From an uncultured Flavobacteriales bacterium (GTDB lineage Bacteria; Bacteroidota; Bacteroidia; Flavobacteriales; BACL11): a stretch of DNA of 24,478 bases. A model generated the notes under the pieces. The model was not told the DNA's origin, did not search any database, and saw nothing but the letters and a program-made list of their open reading frames with translations. Positions 17,192 through 24,478 of this stretch are shown here, one piece after another. Both the position numbers and the translations under genes were made by a program. Where the stretch lies: positions 1 through 24,478 of the forward strand of contig CATMIT010000013.1 of the NCBI GenBank assembly GCA_950069165.1, read 5' to 3'. Positions within the stretch are counted from its first letter, which is position 1. Each line of letters opens with the position of its first letter.

Positions 17192-18024
17192 TTTTTACAA
17201 CTTTTGGCGAAATTAACAATTTTAATACATTCCACTGCCTCTTTTACATCATGAACTCTCAAAATATTTGCTCCATTTAGTAATGCCATCATGTTTATGG
17301 CTGTTGTGCCGTTCAATGCTTTTTGAGCTGTTGTATCTAGTATATTGTAAATCATAGACTTTCGTGATGCGCCAACTAAAATTGGAAATCCAAGTTTTTC
17401 AAAACACCTTAAATTATTTAAAAGCTCATAATTATGCTCCATAGTTTTTCCAAAACCAAAACCAGGGTCAATAATAATTTGCTCAAATCCTTTTGTTTTT
17501 AATTGCTTGATTTTTCTTTCTAAAAAAACCAAAACTTCTTTGGTAACATTTTTGTATTGCGGATTATCTTGCATCATTTCAGGGTTGCCTTGCATATGCA
17601 TCATAATATAGGGAACGCCCAATTCTGCTACTACCTCAAACATTTCTTTATCCATTTCTCCTGCTGAAATATCGTTTATAATATCAGCTCCATTTTTAAT
17701 GCAGCTTTTTGCAATAGAGGAATTATAAGTATCCACCGAAATAATAATGTCAGGGAAATGATGTTTTATATTTGTGATAGCTGTAAGTAATCGTTCTTTT
17801 TCAACTTCAAAATCAATTGGTTTAGCACTTGGCCTTGACGATTGCGCTCCAATATCAATGATTGAGGCGCCTTCCAAAAGCATTTTTTCACATTTTTCCA
17901 GCATTTTGTTTTTGTTCAGGTACACTCCGCCATCAAAAAAAGAATCATCTGTAATGTTAAGTATTCCCATTACTTTTGCTGTTGATAAATCGAGTATTTT
18001 ACCTTTTATATTAAAAATTTTCAT
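17188..18024 (-). CDS. folP: Dihydropteroate synthase
   Basis: Joins 6-hydroxymethyl-7,8-dihydropterin pyrophosphate with p-aminobenzoate in folate synthesis; target of sulfonamides. 278 residues, the usual length. Motifs: MGILNITDDSFFDGG (19-33, with TDDSFF instead of the common TPDSFS), DIGAQSSRP (57-65), NDISAG (117-122), MHMQGNP, IDPGFGFGKT, GASRKSMI and the C-terminal LRVHDV. The pterin-binding and phosphate-binding residues are therefore present. Its TGA overlaps the cdaA ATG, implying coupled translation. It is divergent from the DUF1599 gene with 44 bases between starts. ATG at 18024; no strong promoter motif is visible on this strand in that gap. Confidence 0.97.
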   Translation of the reverse strand: MKIFNIKGKILDLSTAKVMGILNITDDSFFDGGVYLNKNKMLEKCEKMLLEGASIIDIGAQSSRPSAKPIDFEVEKERLLTAITNIKHHFPDIIISVDTYNSSIAKSCIKNGADIINDISAGEMDKEMFEVVAELGVPYIMMHMQGNPEMMQDNPQYKNVTKEVLVFLERKIKQLKTKGFEQIIIDPGFGFGKTMEHNYELLNNLRCFEKLGFPILVGASRKSMIYNILDTTAQKALNGTTAINMMALLNGANILRVHDVKEAVECIKIVNFAKSCKK

Positions 18025-18036
18025 TTGGAAAAAATG

Positions 18037-18044
18037 TATTTTTG
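18037..18044 (+). promoter_or_regulatory. Probable -7 element for DUF1599-doxX-permease-tpiA run
   Basis: TATTTTTG, a full TAnnTTTG match, 24 bases before the ATG at 18069. A TTG at 18025-18027 is too close to serve as -33, so the upstream half is weak. If this is the promoter, the in-frame TTG at 18042 lies within it and cannot be the start codon. Confidence 0.5.
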
Positions 18045-18068
18045 GCTTATAAGAGCATTAAAAATTTT

Positions 18069-18605
18069 ATGGAACAAACAATTACCCAATACGAGTCAAT
18101 AATAAAAAAATGTGAGGACATTTTCGCTAAAAAACTAAAAGATTATGGAACTTCATGGAGAATTCTTAGGATTAGCTCAGTCACCGACCAGATTTTCATC
18201 AAAGCACAAAGAATAAGAAGTATTGACCAAAAAGGAACACAAAAGATAAAAGAAGACATCAGTAATGAATATATCGGAATTATCAATTACTCCATTATAG
18301 GACTGATACAATTAGAACTAGAAGTTGCAGAACACGCAGAAGATCTCTCATTTTCAACAGCAATGGGGCTTTTTAGCCAATATTCCAATCAAGCAAAACA
18401 ACTAATGTCCGATAAAAATCATGATTATGGAGAAGCATGGAAAAAGATGCGTATTAGTTCGCTAACCGATCTTATTTTGCAAAAATTGTTGCGTGTAAAA
18501 CAAATTGAAAACAATAAAGGGGAAACATTAATTTCAGAAGGGATTGATGCCAATTATTTAGACATGATAAATTATGCTGTTTTTGCTTTAATAAAAACAA
18601 AATAA
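18069..18605 (+). CDS. DUF1599-type all-helical protein made of two tandem copies
   Basis: 178 residues from the ATG at 18069; an upstream TTG in frame overlaps a probable promoter element. Predicted all-helical, soluble, no signal peptide. It resembles the DUF1599 family common in Bacteroidota, later linked by others to nucleotide-modification contexts (recalled, not checked). Two copies of one unit can be seen: residues about 11-81 (KDYGTSWRILRISSVTD, then K-Q-R-I-R and NEYIGIINYSIIGLIQ) and about 105-177 (HDYGEAWKKMRISSLTD, then LLRVKQI and ANYLDMINYAVFALIK). The shared DYGxxW, RISSxTD and YxxxINYxxxxLI residues look like an active or binding site. Function unknown. It heads a tight run with the DoxX gene 1 base downstream and is divergent from folP. 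Confidence 0.85.
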   Translation: MEQTITQYESIIKKCEDIFAKKLKDYGTSWRILRISSVTDQIFIKAQRIRSIDQKGTQKIKEDISNEYIGIINYSIIGLIQLELEVAEHAEDLSFSTAMGLFSQYSNQAKQLMSDKNHDYGEAWKKMRISSLTDLILQKLLRVKQIENNKGETLISEGIDANYLDMINYAVFALIKTK

Positions 18606-18606
18606 G

Positions 18607-19707
18607 ATGAGGATTTTACTTATCATTTCAAGATTTTTAGTTGGCATTTTATTCATTATTTCTGGGCTGATTAAAGCTAATGATACAATAGGATTTTCGT
18701 ACAAATTAGGAGAGTATTTTGAAGTTTTTGGAATGGAATGGCTTTCTGCTTTTGCTCTTTTAATAGCTGCAAGTATTTGCATTTTTGAAATTCTCCTAGG
18801 AACAATGCTACTTATTGGTAGTAGAATAAAATTTGTTTCTTGGAGTTTGCTCTTGATGATTGTCTTTTTCACCTTTCTTACTTTCTTTTCTGCCTATTTC
18901 AATAAAGTAACAGATTGTGGCTGTTTTGGGGATGCCTTAAAAATTACCCCTTGGCAGTCCTTTTTCAAAGATATGGTTTTGCTATTTTTTATCCTTATAA
19001 TATTTATGAGTCGAAATAAAATACAGGCATTTTTTACTAAAAAAGCAGAAAATACAATCAATATTTTTATACTGATTTTGTGCACTTCTTTTGTGTGGTA
19101 CACTTTTTCGCATTTACCGAGCAAAGATTTTAGACCCTATGCAATTGGAGAAAATATTTCAAAGGGAATGCAGATTCCAGAAGATGCCAAGCAAGATGTG
19201 TTTGAAGATATTTGGTACTATGAAATTGATGGAGAAACACAGCAATTTACAACCGCACAAGAACCATGGAAAATAAAGGGAGCAAAATATATCGATAGAA
19301 AAACAAAACTCATTGAAAAAGGATATGAGCCGCCCATTCATGATTTTTCCATTTCCAAAGATGGGGTGGATATTACCGACTCTATTTTATCTGTAAAAAA
19401 GGCGTATATAGTTATTGCATATAATATTGGAAAAACAGATGCAGAAGCAAGTAAAAAACTAACTGATTTGTATTTAGCTTGTGAAAAAGAGGGGATTACT
19501 TTTGTAGCACTTTCTGCCTCATCTGATGATCTGATTGATGTATTTCGCCATGAAAACAACATTATGTTTCCCTATCATTTTACGGATGAAACAACTCTGA
19601 AAACAATTGTTCGTTCCAATCCAGGACTAGTTAAAATTGAAGAAGGAACAATAAGAGGAAAATGGCATTTTAATGATTTACCTTCCATAGAAAAACTCAC
19701 AAAATAA
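18607..19707 (+). CDS. DoxX-like membrane protein with C-terminal thioredoxin-like region (BT_3928-type)
   Basis: 366 residues. Residues 1-140 form four hydrophobic helices with the DoxX-like pattern (ISRFLVGILFIISGLIKAND near the start) and a Cys pair in TDCGCFGDALK (C104, C106) in the loop before helix 4; a fifth hydrophobic helix lies around 146-166. The remaining 200 residues are soluble, probably periplasmic. From about 235 they suggest a thioredoxin-like alpha/beta fold (KKAYIVIAYNIGKTDAE, then EGITFVALSAS and PGLVKIEEGTIRGKW) with no CxxC. DoxX relatives are tied to quinone or thiol redox at the membrane; the CGC pair could be redox active. The family is commonly next to the DUF1599 protein and tpiA in this phylum. 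Substrate unknown. Confidence 0.85.
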   Translation: MRILLIISRFLVGILFIISGLIKANDTIGFSYKLGEYFEVFGMEWLSAFALLIAASICIFEILLGTMLLIGSRIKFVSWSLLLMIVFFTFLTFFSAYFNKVTDCGCFGDALKITPWQSFFKDMVLLFFILIIFMSRNKIQAFFTKKAENTINIFILILCTSFVWYTFSHLPSKDFRPYAIGENISKGMQIPEDAKQDVFEDIWYYEIDGETQQFTTAQEPWKIKGAKYIDRKTKLIEKGYEPPIHDFSISKDGVDITDSILSVKKAYIVIAYNIGKTDAEASKKLTDLYLACEKEGITFVALSASSDDLIDVFRHENNIMFPYHFTDETTLKTIVRSNPGLVKIEEGTIRGKWHFNDLPSIEKLTK

Positions 19708-19710
19708 ATT

Positions 19711-20787
19711 GTGATTAAATTCATAATAAAGAAAATTATATACAGCATTTTGGTGCTTTGGGGTGTGCTTACTTTGGTTTTCTTTTTATTTAATGTTTTA
19801 CCTGGAGATCCTGCTCGTCTGATGCTTGACCAAAGAGAAGATTCCGAGCAACTTTTGGTGTTAAAACACAAATATGGATTTGATAAATCTATTAGTGCGC
19901 AATACTTTTTATATCTCAATGATTTGTCGCCACTTTCCTTTCACAGCAAAAACAAAGATGCTTTTCATTTTATAGAATCTGGAAAATACAATTATACCAC
20001 TATTTTTGAAACTAAAAAATCAGCAATTGTTGTTAAGTATCCTTATTTAAGAGAATCATTTGTAAAAAGGGGGAAATCCGTATCTTCCATAATTGCTGAT
20101 ACATTTCCAAACACCTTTGTTTTGGCTTTGGCTTCTATTAGTATTGCACTACTGATTGGTATTTTATTAGGGGTTTTGGCAGCAATTTATAAAAATTCTT
20201 GGATTGATAAATTGACTTTATTCCTATCTGTTTTAGGAATGTCTGTCCCTTCTTTTTTCTCGGCAATTCTTTTTGCTTGGTTTTTTGGTTTTTTGCTTGC
20301 TGATTTAACTGGGCTATCCATGACAGGTAGTTTGTATGAGGTAGATGATTACGGAAGAGGGGAGTTTATCAATTTGAAAAACTTGATTTTGCCTGCCATT
20401 ACTTTGGGTATTAGGCCTCTTTCTGTAATTGTGCAACTCACCAGAAATTCCCTTTTAGAAGTTTTGAAAATGGATTATATGCGAACAGCAATTGCAAAGG
20501 GTTTGAGTAAATTTGTAGTGCTTTTCAAACATGGATTACGCAATGCTCTTAATCCTGTGGTAACGGCAGTTTCGGGTTGGTTTGCGTCAATGCTTGCTGG
20601 TGCAGTATTTGTAGAATATATTTTTGCATGGAACGGAATTGGAAAAGAAATAGTAGATGCGCTTAATAATTTGGATTTGCCAGTTGTAATGGGAGCTGTT
20701 TTATTTATTGCTACTATATTTGTTGTCGTTAATATAGCGGTTGATATTATTTACGGAATATTAGATCCTAGAATAAGAATAACATAA
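19711..20787 (+). CDS. Orphan ABC transporter permease, DppB/OppB type
   Basis: 358 residues from a GTG at 19711; no ATG lies near, and the GTG directly precedes IKFIIKKIIYSILVLWGVLTL, the usual first membrane helix. It continues FNVLPGDPAR and ends DIIYGILDPRIR, as in peptide and nickel permeases of the inner membrane. The EAA coupling loop is present at about 250-280 (LEVLKMDYMRTAIAKGLSKF, then HGLRNALNPVVT), so it should dock with an ATPase. About six membrane helices. The stretch between helix 1 and helix 2 (about 35-130) is some 35-45 residues longer than in E. coli DppB. No DppC, ATPase or binding protein gene is adjacent: doxX ends 3 bases before and tpiA starts 1 base after. Confidence 0.9.
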   Translation: MIKFIIKKIIYSILVLWGVLTLVFFLFNVLPGDPARLMLDQREDSEQLLVLKHKYGFDKSISAQYFLYLNDLSPLSFHSKNKDAFHFIESGKYNYTTIFETKKSAIVVKYPYLRESFVKRGKSVSSIIADTFPNTFVLALASISIALLIGILLGVLAAIYKNSWIDKLTLFLSVLGMSVPSFFSAILFAWFFGFLLADLTGLSMTGSLYEVDDYGRGEFINLKNLILPAITLGIRPLSVIVQLTRNSLLEVLKMDYMRTAIAKGLSKFVVLFKHGLRNALNPVVTAVSGWFASMLAGAVFVEYIFAWNGIGKEIVDALNNLDLPVVMGAVLFIATIFVVVNIAVDIIYGILDPRIRIT

Positions 20788-20788
20788 A

Positions 20789-21544
20789 ATGAGAAAAAAT
20801 ATTGTCGTAGGAAATTGGAAAATGAACCTTAAAAGAGAGGAAAGTTTGGAATTAGTTTCAGCAGTTTTAAGCAAACTTCCAGAAGACAAAAATACAGAGG
20901 TTGTGTTTGCCCCCTCTTTTTTGTATTTGTATAAAATAGCAAAAATATGTAGTGATTTTGAAAGTGTAAAAGTTTCTGCACAAAATTGTAGTAAAGAGGG
21001 AAAAGGTGCTTTTACTGGGGAAATTTCATCTGAAATGATAGCGTCTTCCAATGGCGATTATGTGATAATCGGTCATTCTGAAAGAAGAGAATTTTTTAAA
21101 GAAACAAATGCTGATTTAGTACAAAAAATAAATATGGCGCTTGCTAATAATTTGAAAGTGATTTTTTGCTGTGGGGAAAGGTTAAATCAAAGAGAAGAAA
21201 ACACTCATTTTGATTGGGTAAAACAACAAATAAATGAGAGCTTGTTCCATTTATCAGTTGCTGATTTTAATAATATTGTGATTGCTTATGAACCAATTTG
21301 GGCAATCGGAACAGGTGTAACTGCAACAAGCGAACAAGCACAAGAAATGCACGGATTTATTCGGACTATTATTAGCGAAAAGTTTGGGAATGAAATTGCT
21401 GAAAACACCTCTATTTTGTATGGGGGAAGTTGCAATCCAAATAATGCAAAAGACCTTTTCACGCAAAAAGATATTGATGGCGGATTAATTGGTGGTGCAT
21501 CCTTAAAAGCAGATGATTTTCTTTCAATCATCAATTCATTCTAA
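20789..21544 (+). CDS. tpiA: Triose-phosphate isomerase
   Basis: Interconverts dihydroxyacetone phosphate and glyceraldehyde 3-phosphate in glycolysis and gluconeogenesis. 251 residues, the usual size. N9 and K11 (GNWKMN), the electrophile His96 (IIGHSERR), the catalytic base Glu168 (AYEPIWAIGTG, including the mobile loop) and the phosphate-binding YGGSCNPNNA and GGLIGGASL are all present. Last gene of the run that begins with DUF1599; it starts 1 base after the permease stop. The 112 bases after it hold no hairpin terminator and no clear promoter. Confidence 0.98.
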   Translation: MRKNIVVGNWKMNLKREESLELVSAVLSKLPEDKNTEVVFAPSFLYLYKIAKICSDFESVKVSAQNCSKEGKGAFTGEISSEMIASSNGDYVIIGHSERREFFKETNADLVQKINMALANNLKVIFCCGERLNQREENTHFDWVKQQINESLFHLSVADFNNIVIAYEPIWAIGTGVTATSEQAQEMHGFIRTIISEKFGNEIAENTSILYGGSCNPNNAKDLFTQKDIDGGLIGGASLKADDFLSIINSF

Positions 21545-21656
21545 GTGGATTTTATAGGGATGATGAATGTAAGATTTTAGAAGTAAGTAAAAATCAAAAG
21601 TTAAAACTCAATGGAAAAAACCAAAAAGAAAACTGGTTATTATTACACTTACAAAA

Positions 21657-24478
21657 ATGAGAAATAGACTCCTTTTTTTAAGTTGCTTACTTTGCTTTAA
21701 TAGTAGTTTTAGCCAAGACAAAAAGAAGAAAATAATAAAATTTTCAGAAGAAATAACCGTCTTTGTTAGGGAAATGGATGAGTTTATCAATATAGCTAAG
21801 AACAAAGATTTGTCAAGGTTTTTTTCTCTGTTTGAAGACAATATTCAATCGCAAAAGTTTGATACAAAAAGCAAAAAGCAAATAATTGCAATTGCAAATA
21901 CAATGCTTGCAAAACGGCTTAGACCAAATCCTCATTTTTCTAATTTTTTAAAAGCCATTAATCAGTTTGCTTATCAGCCGAGTGCCATACCAAAATTTAA
22001 TGATTGGTTAGATGTAGTGGATAATCTTCTGCAAGAATCCACTACAAAAAGATTGATGTTGTATTTTATCTTTACGAATGATTTTCTATCCTCAGGAATG
22101 CTCCGAAACTCTAGGGCAGTAAGTTGGTATTGTCCCTCAACTGACTATACATTTGAAATAGAATTAGGGCATCCATTTTTATCATTTTATAAAGAATTTA
22201 CTCTGAGTTGTTCAGCAAATGGAAGCACTATTTATGTGTACAATACAAAAGGAAAATATTGGCCAATAAATTATAAATGGGAAGGGCAAGGAGGTGTAAT
22301 TGATTGGCAAAAGGTAGGTTTGCATCAAGATTCTGTTTATGCACAGTTAGCTCATTTTAAAATTGACCTTAAAAAAGACCATATAAATGCAGATTCTGTT
22401 TTGTTTTATAACCAGTATATTTTTAGTAACCCAATAATTGGAACGCTAAAACATAAAATAGATGTTGGAGGTTACGATAAAAAAAGGTCCTATCCTTACT
22501 TCAAATCTAAGGATAAAAATGTGCTACTTAGCGAAATTTTCCCTGATGTAGATTATAAAGGTGGCTATATACTTAAAGGGAAGGAGTTTATTGCGGATGG
22601 TGGTGATTATGCTGAGGCAAGAATAATTTTAAAAAGAAAAGGAAAGCCAATAATCATAGCAAATGCCAATCGCTTTAGTATTAGTGACAATAAAATTTCC
22701 TCCAAATTGGCCGCTGTAAAGATTTTTTTTGATGCTGATTCTATTTATCATTCCGCATTGCAATTTACCTATTCCAACTCCAAAAGGAAATTAGAGCTTT
22801 ATAGAAAGCGAAATGGGATTTCTGGAAGTCCTCTTATTAATACCTATCATCAGCTAACAATGGATTGCGAACTTTTAGAATGGAATATCGATACTGATAT
22901 TATTTTCTTTGGTTCATTGCCCGGAACTTCCCTTTCTGATGTGTATTTTGAATCGACAAATAACTATTTAGAAGCAAAATATCAGCAATTGCAAGGAATG
23001 GATAAAATTCATCCTTTATTTTTGATAAAAAATTATATAAAAGATAAAGGGGAGGAGTTGTTTTTTGTGGAAGATTTTGCTAGATATGCTGGCTATACTC
23101 TTTCGCAAATACAGCATTATTTAACTAATCTTTCCAATAAAGGATTTGTGTATTACGACTATGGTGAACAGAGAATAAGGGTGCTGGCAAAACTTCACAA
23201 CTACTTAAAAGCAAAGTCAGGAAAAGGAGATTATGATGTGATTAGTTTTAAATCGCAAATTATTGGAAGTGGTGTTAATAAAATGCAAGTCAATTCGGCA
23301 CTTAATATAATTACAAAAGATTTGAATGTTTTGGGGGTTCCTCAAATTGTGCTTTCCGATTCTCAAAAAGTATATATGTTCCCAACTAACGGAAGAATAG
23401 TTATAAAACAAAACAGAGACTTTATTTTTTCAGGTCAAATTGCTGCAGGAAATGGACGATTTAACCTTTTTGGAAAAGATTTCTATTTTCATTATGATAG
23501 CTTTTGGGTTGATTTGAACAAAATCGATTCTGTGCAGCTTTCAGTTCCAATCGAACCAATTAGAAGAGATATGTATGGAGATGAAATCCTTACAAAAATT
23601 AAGACGGTAATTGAGGCGGTTACTGGCGATTTGCAAATTGATCATCCTACCAATAAATCGGGATTGAGAAAAGATAGTTTCCCGGGCTATCCAATCTTTA
23701 GAAGTTATGAAGATTCATATGTTTTTTATGATAGAAAAAGCATCTATGATGGAGTATATGATAGGGATAGGGTTTCCTTTCATTTGCTTCCCTTTGAGAT
23801 TGATAGTTTAGAGAATTTTACAGGAAAAGGGCTAAGATTTGCAGGGACTTTTAAATCGGCAGGGATATTCCCTGTTTTTGATGATACTCTGCGCTTGCAA
23901 AAAGATTACTCTCTTGGATTTAAAAGAGAAACTCCTTTAGAGGGTTTCCCAATTTATAGTGGAAAAGGAAAATATTTTGATGAGATTCAGTTAAGCCATA
24001 AAGGGATAAAAGGAAGTGGAAAACTAGAGTATCTTACCTCCACTTCTGTTGCTGATAATATTCTGTTTTTCCCTGATTCCACGAACTTACACACTCAGCA
24101 ATTTAACTTATTAGCTGTAAGAGAGGGGATTGAATTTCCAGAAGCAAAAAATACCACTACTTATGTACATTATCAGCCCTATTATGATGTAATGAATATT
24201 TACAAAAAACAAAGTGAATTTAGTTTTTATAACGGACAAGTAACATTGGATGGCGATATAGAATTACGCCCAACCGGATTGACTGGAAATGGAATTATGA
24301 AATTAGATAAAGCAGAAGTAACTTCTAATTTCTTTATGTATAATACCGTATTTTTTAATGCCGACACTGCTGATTTAGTAGTGCATGCGGATGATTTGGA
24401 AGGCATTGCATTTGAGTCTAAAAATTTAAGAACTCATATCGACTTAGAAGAGAAAATAGGGATGTTCTATTCCAATGG
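21657..24478 (+). CDS. Very large exported protein of unknown function (N-terminal 940 residues, runs off right edge)
   Basis: Open from the ATG at 21657 to the window end without a stop. Signal peptide MRNRLLFLSCLLCFNSSFSQ (1-20), then DKKKK. Residues 25-160 are mainly helical; 160-450 are mixed with many aromatic beta strands. Residues about 454-512 look like a winged helix (VEDFARYAGYTLSQIQHYLT, then NKGFVYYDYGEQRIRVL). From about 585 on the chain is beta-rich, with repeated units that share G-x-G, a short hydrophobic strand and a D-T/S-x-L ending. There is no transmembrane helix after the signal peptide, no lipobox and no catalytic motif that I recognise. It is probably periplasmic or outer-membrane attached. 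No T9SS sorting domain can be seen, because the C-terminus is missing. Follows tpiA after 112 bases on the same strand; I do not recognise the family. Confidence 0.88.
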   Translation, partial: MRNRLLFLSCLLCFNSSFSQDKKKKIIKFSEEITVFVREMDEFINIAKNKDLSRFFSLFEDNIQSQKFDTKSKKQIIAIANTMLAKRLRPNPHFSNFLKAINQFAYQPSAIPKFNDWLDVVDNLLQESTTKRLMLYFIFTNDFLSSGMLRNSRAVSWYCPSTDYTFEIELGHPFLSFYKEFTLSCSANGSTIYVYNTKGKYWPINYKWEGQGGVIDWQKVGLHQDSVYAQLAHFKIDLKKDHINADSVLFYNQYIFSNPIIGTLKHKIDVGGYDKKRSYPYFKSKDKNVLLSEIFPDVDYKGGYILKGKEFIADGGDYAEARIILKRKGKPIIIANANRFSISDNKISSKLAAVKIFFDADSIYHSALQFTYSNSKRKLELYRKRNGISGSPLINTYHQLTMDCELLEWNIDTDIIFFGSLPGTSLSDVYFESTNNYLEAKYQQLQGMDKIHPLFLIKNYIKDKGEELFFVEDFARYAGYTLSQIQHYLTNLSNKGFVYYDYGEQRIRVLAKLHNYLKAKSGKGDYDVISFKSQIIGSGVNKMQVNSALNIITKDLNVLGVPQIVLSDSQKVYMFPTNGRIVIKQNRDFIFSGQIAAGNGRFNLFGKDFYFHYDSFWVDLNKIDSVQLSVPIEPIRRDMYGDEILTKIKTVIEAVTGDLQIDHPTNKSGLRKDSFPGYPIFRSYEDSYVFYDRKSIYDGVYDRDRVSFHLLPFEIDSLENFTGKGLRFAGTFKSAGIFPVFDDTLRLQKDYSLGFKRETPLEGFPIYSGKGKYFDEIQLSHKGIKGSGKLEYLTSTSVADNILFFPDSTNLHTQQFNLLAVREGIEFPEAKNTTTYVHYQPYYDVMNIYKKQSEFSFYNGQVTLDGDIELRPTGLTGNGIMKLDKAEVTSNFFMYNTVFFNADTADLVVHADDLEGIAFESKNLRTHIDLEEKIGMFYSN
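23817..24392 (+). repeat. Degenerate beta-strand repeats in the large exported protein
   Basis: Three protein-level units can be aligned by eye: FTGKGLRFAG...PVFDDTLRL (residues 721-747), GIKGSGKLEYL...FFPDSTNL (783-811) and GLTGNGIMKLD...FFNADTADL (874-907). A looser fourth, FSGQIAAGNGRFNLFG, lies at 590-606. The shared frame is G-x-x-G-x-G, a short strand, then F-x-x-D-(D/S/T)-x-x-L. They are similar in protein only, not in DNA. Confidence 0.5.

Noticed and set aside
18042..18068. Upstream TTG start adding nine residues to the DUF1599 protein
   Set aside because: The TTG lies within a TAnnTTTG promoter element, and the added residues are not part of the repeat unit; the ATG at 18069 is preferred.
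21611..21667. 18-codon open frame (MEKTKKKTGYYYTYKNEK) between tpiA and the large exported protein
   Set aside because: Very short, overlaps the next start, and lysine/tyrosine-rich as expected from AT-rich spacer. A leader peptide cannot be excluded but nothing supports one.
1..24478. CRISPR arrays, tRNA/rRNA genes, insertion sequences, att sites, toxin-antitoxin or defence genes
   Set aside because: No regularly spaced repeats, tRNA-like cloverleaf, transposase motif or flanking duplications seen on reading both strands; gene content is core metabolism and envelope functions.

Overview
This AT-rich, densely coded window looks like chromosomal backbone of a member of the Bacteroidota, probably a flavobacterium-like marine or freshwater lineage (order-level placement is inference). 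Three things support this: a type IX secretion (T9SS) substrate with a gliding-motility-type C-terminal sorting domain, promoters of the Bacteroidota form TTG-N19-TAnnTTTG, and gene neighbourhoods typical of the phylum (spoT-fur-purA, folP-cdaA, guaB plus PPIases plus moxR). I see no rRNA, tRNA, CRISPR array, insertion sequence, prophage or integron, and no gap between genes longer than 140 bases.

Layout. (1) Bases 1-4645, minus strand: glyA -> bifunctional (p)ppGpp synthetase/hydrolase -> Fur-family regulator -> purA, which runs off the left edge. The genes are tightly spaced. (2) Bases 4698-5642, plus: an FMN-dependent nitronate monooxygenase/FabK-like oxidoreductase, divergent from glyA. 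(3) Bases 5733-9196: an isolated transcription unit with a very good promoter, a 1122-residue secreted multidomain protein and a strong terminator. (4) Bases 9221-16416, plus: guaB, three periplasmic or lipoprotein foldases of the parvulin/SurA type, a MoxR AAA+ ATPase and peptide deformylase, all within 0-19 bases of each other. This reads as one protein-maturation operon led by GMP synthesis. (5) Bases 16406-18024, minus: folP -> diadenylate cyclase, convergent with def and overlapping it. (6) Bases 18037-21544, plus: a duplicated DUF1599 protein, a DoxX/BT_3928-type membrane protein, an orphan peptide-type ABC permease and tpiA. (7) Base 21657 to the right edge: the first 940 residues of a very large exported protein that I cannot assign.

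Functional links. Nucleotide second messengers and purine metabolism recur: ppGpp synthesis sits with purA, guaB lies further along, and c-di-AMP synthesis is coupled to folate synthesis (folP), with glyA supplying one-carbon units. The other theme is the cell envelope: foldases, MoxR, a T9SS client and a giant exported protein. Most of the region is housekeeping. The parts least explained by known biology are the giant exported protein, which carries a winged-helix-like segment and repeated beta modules, the degenerate parvulin lipoprotein, the tandemly duplicated DUF1599 protein and the orphan permease.
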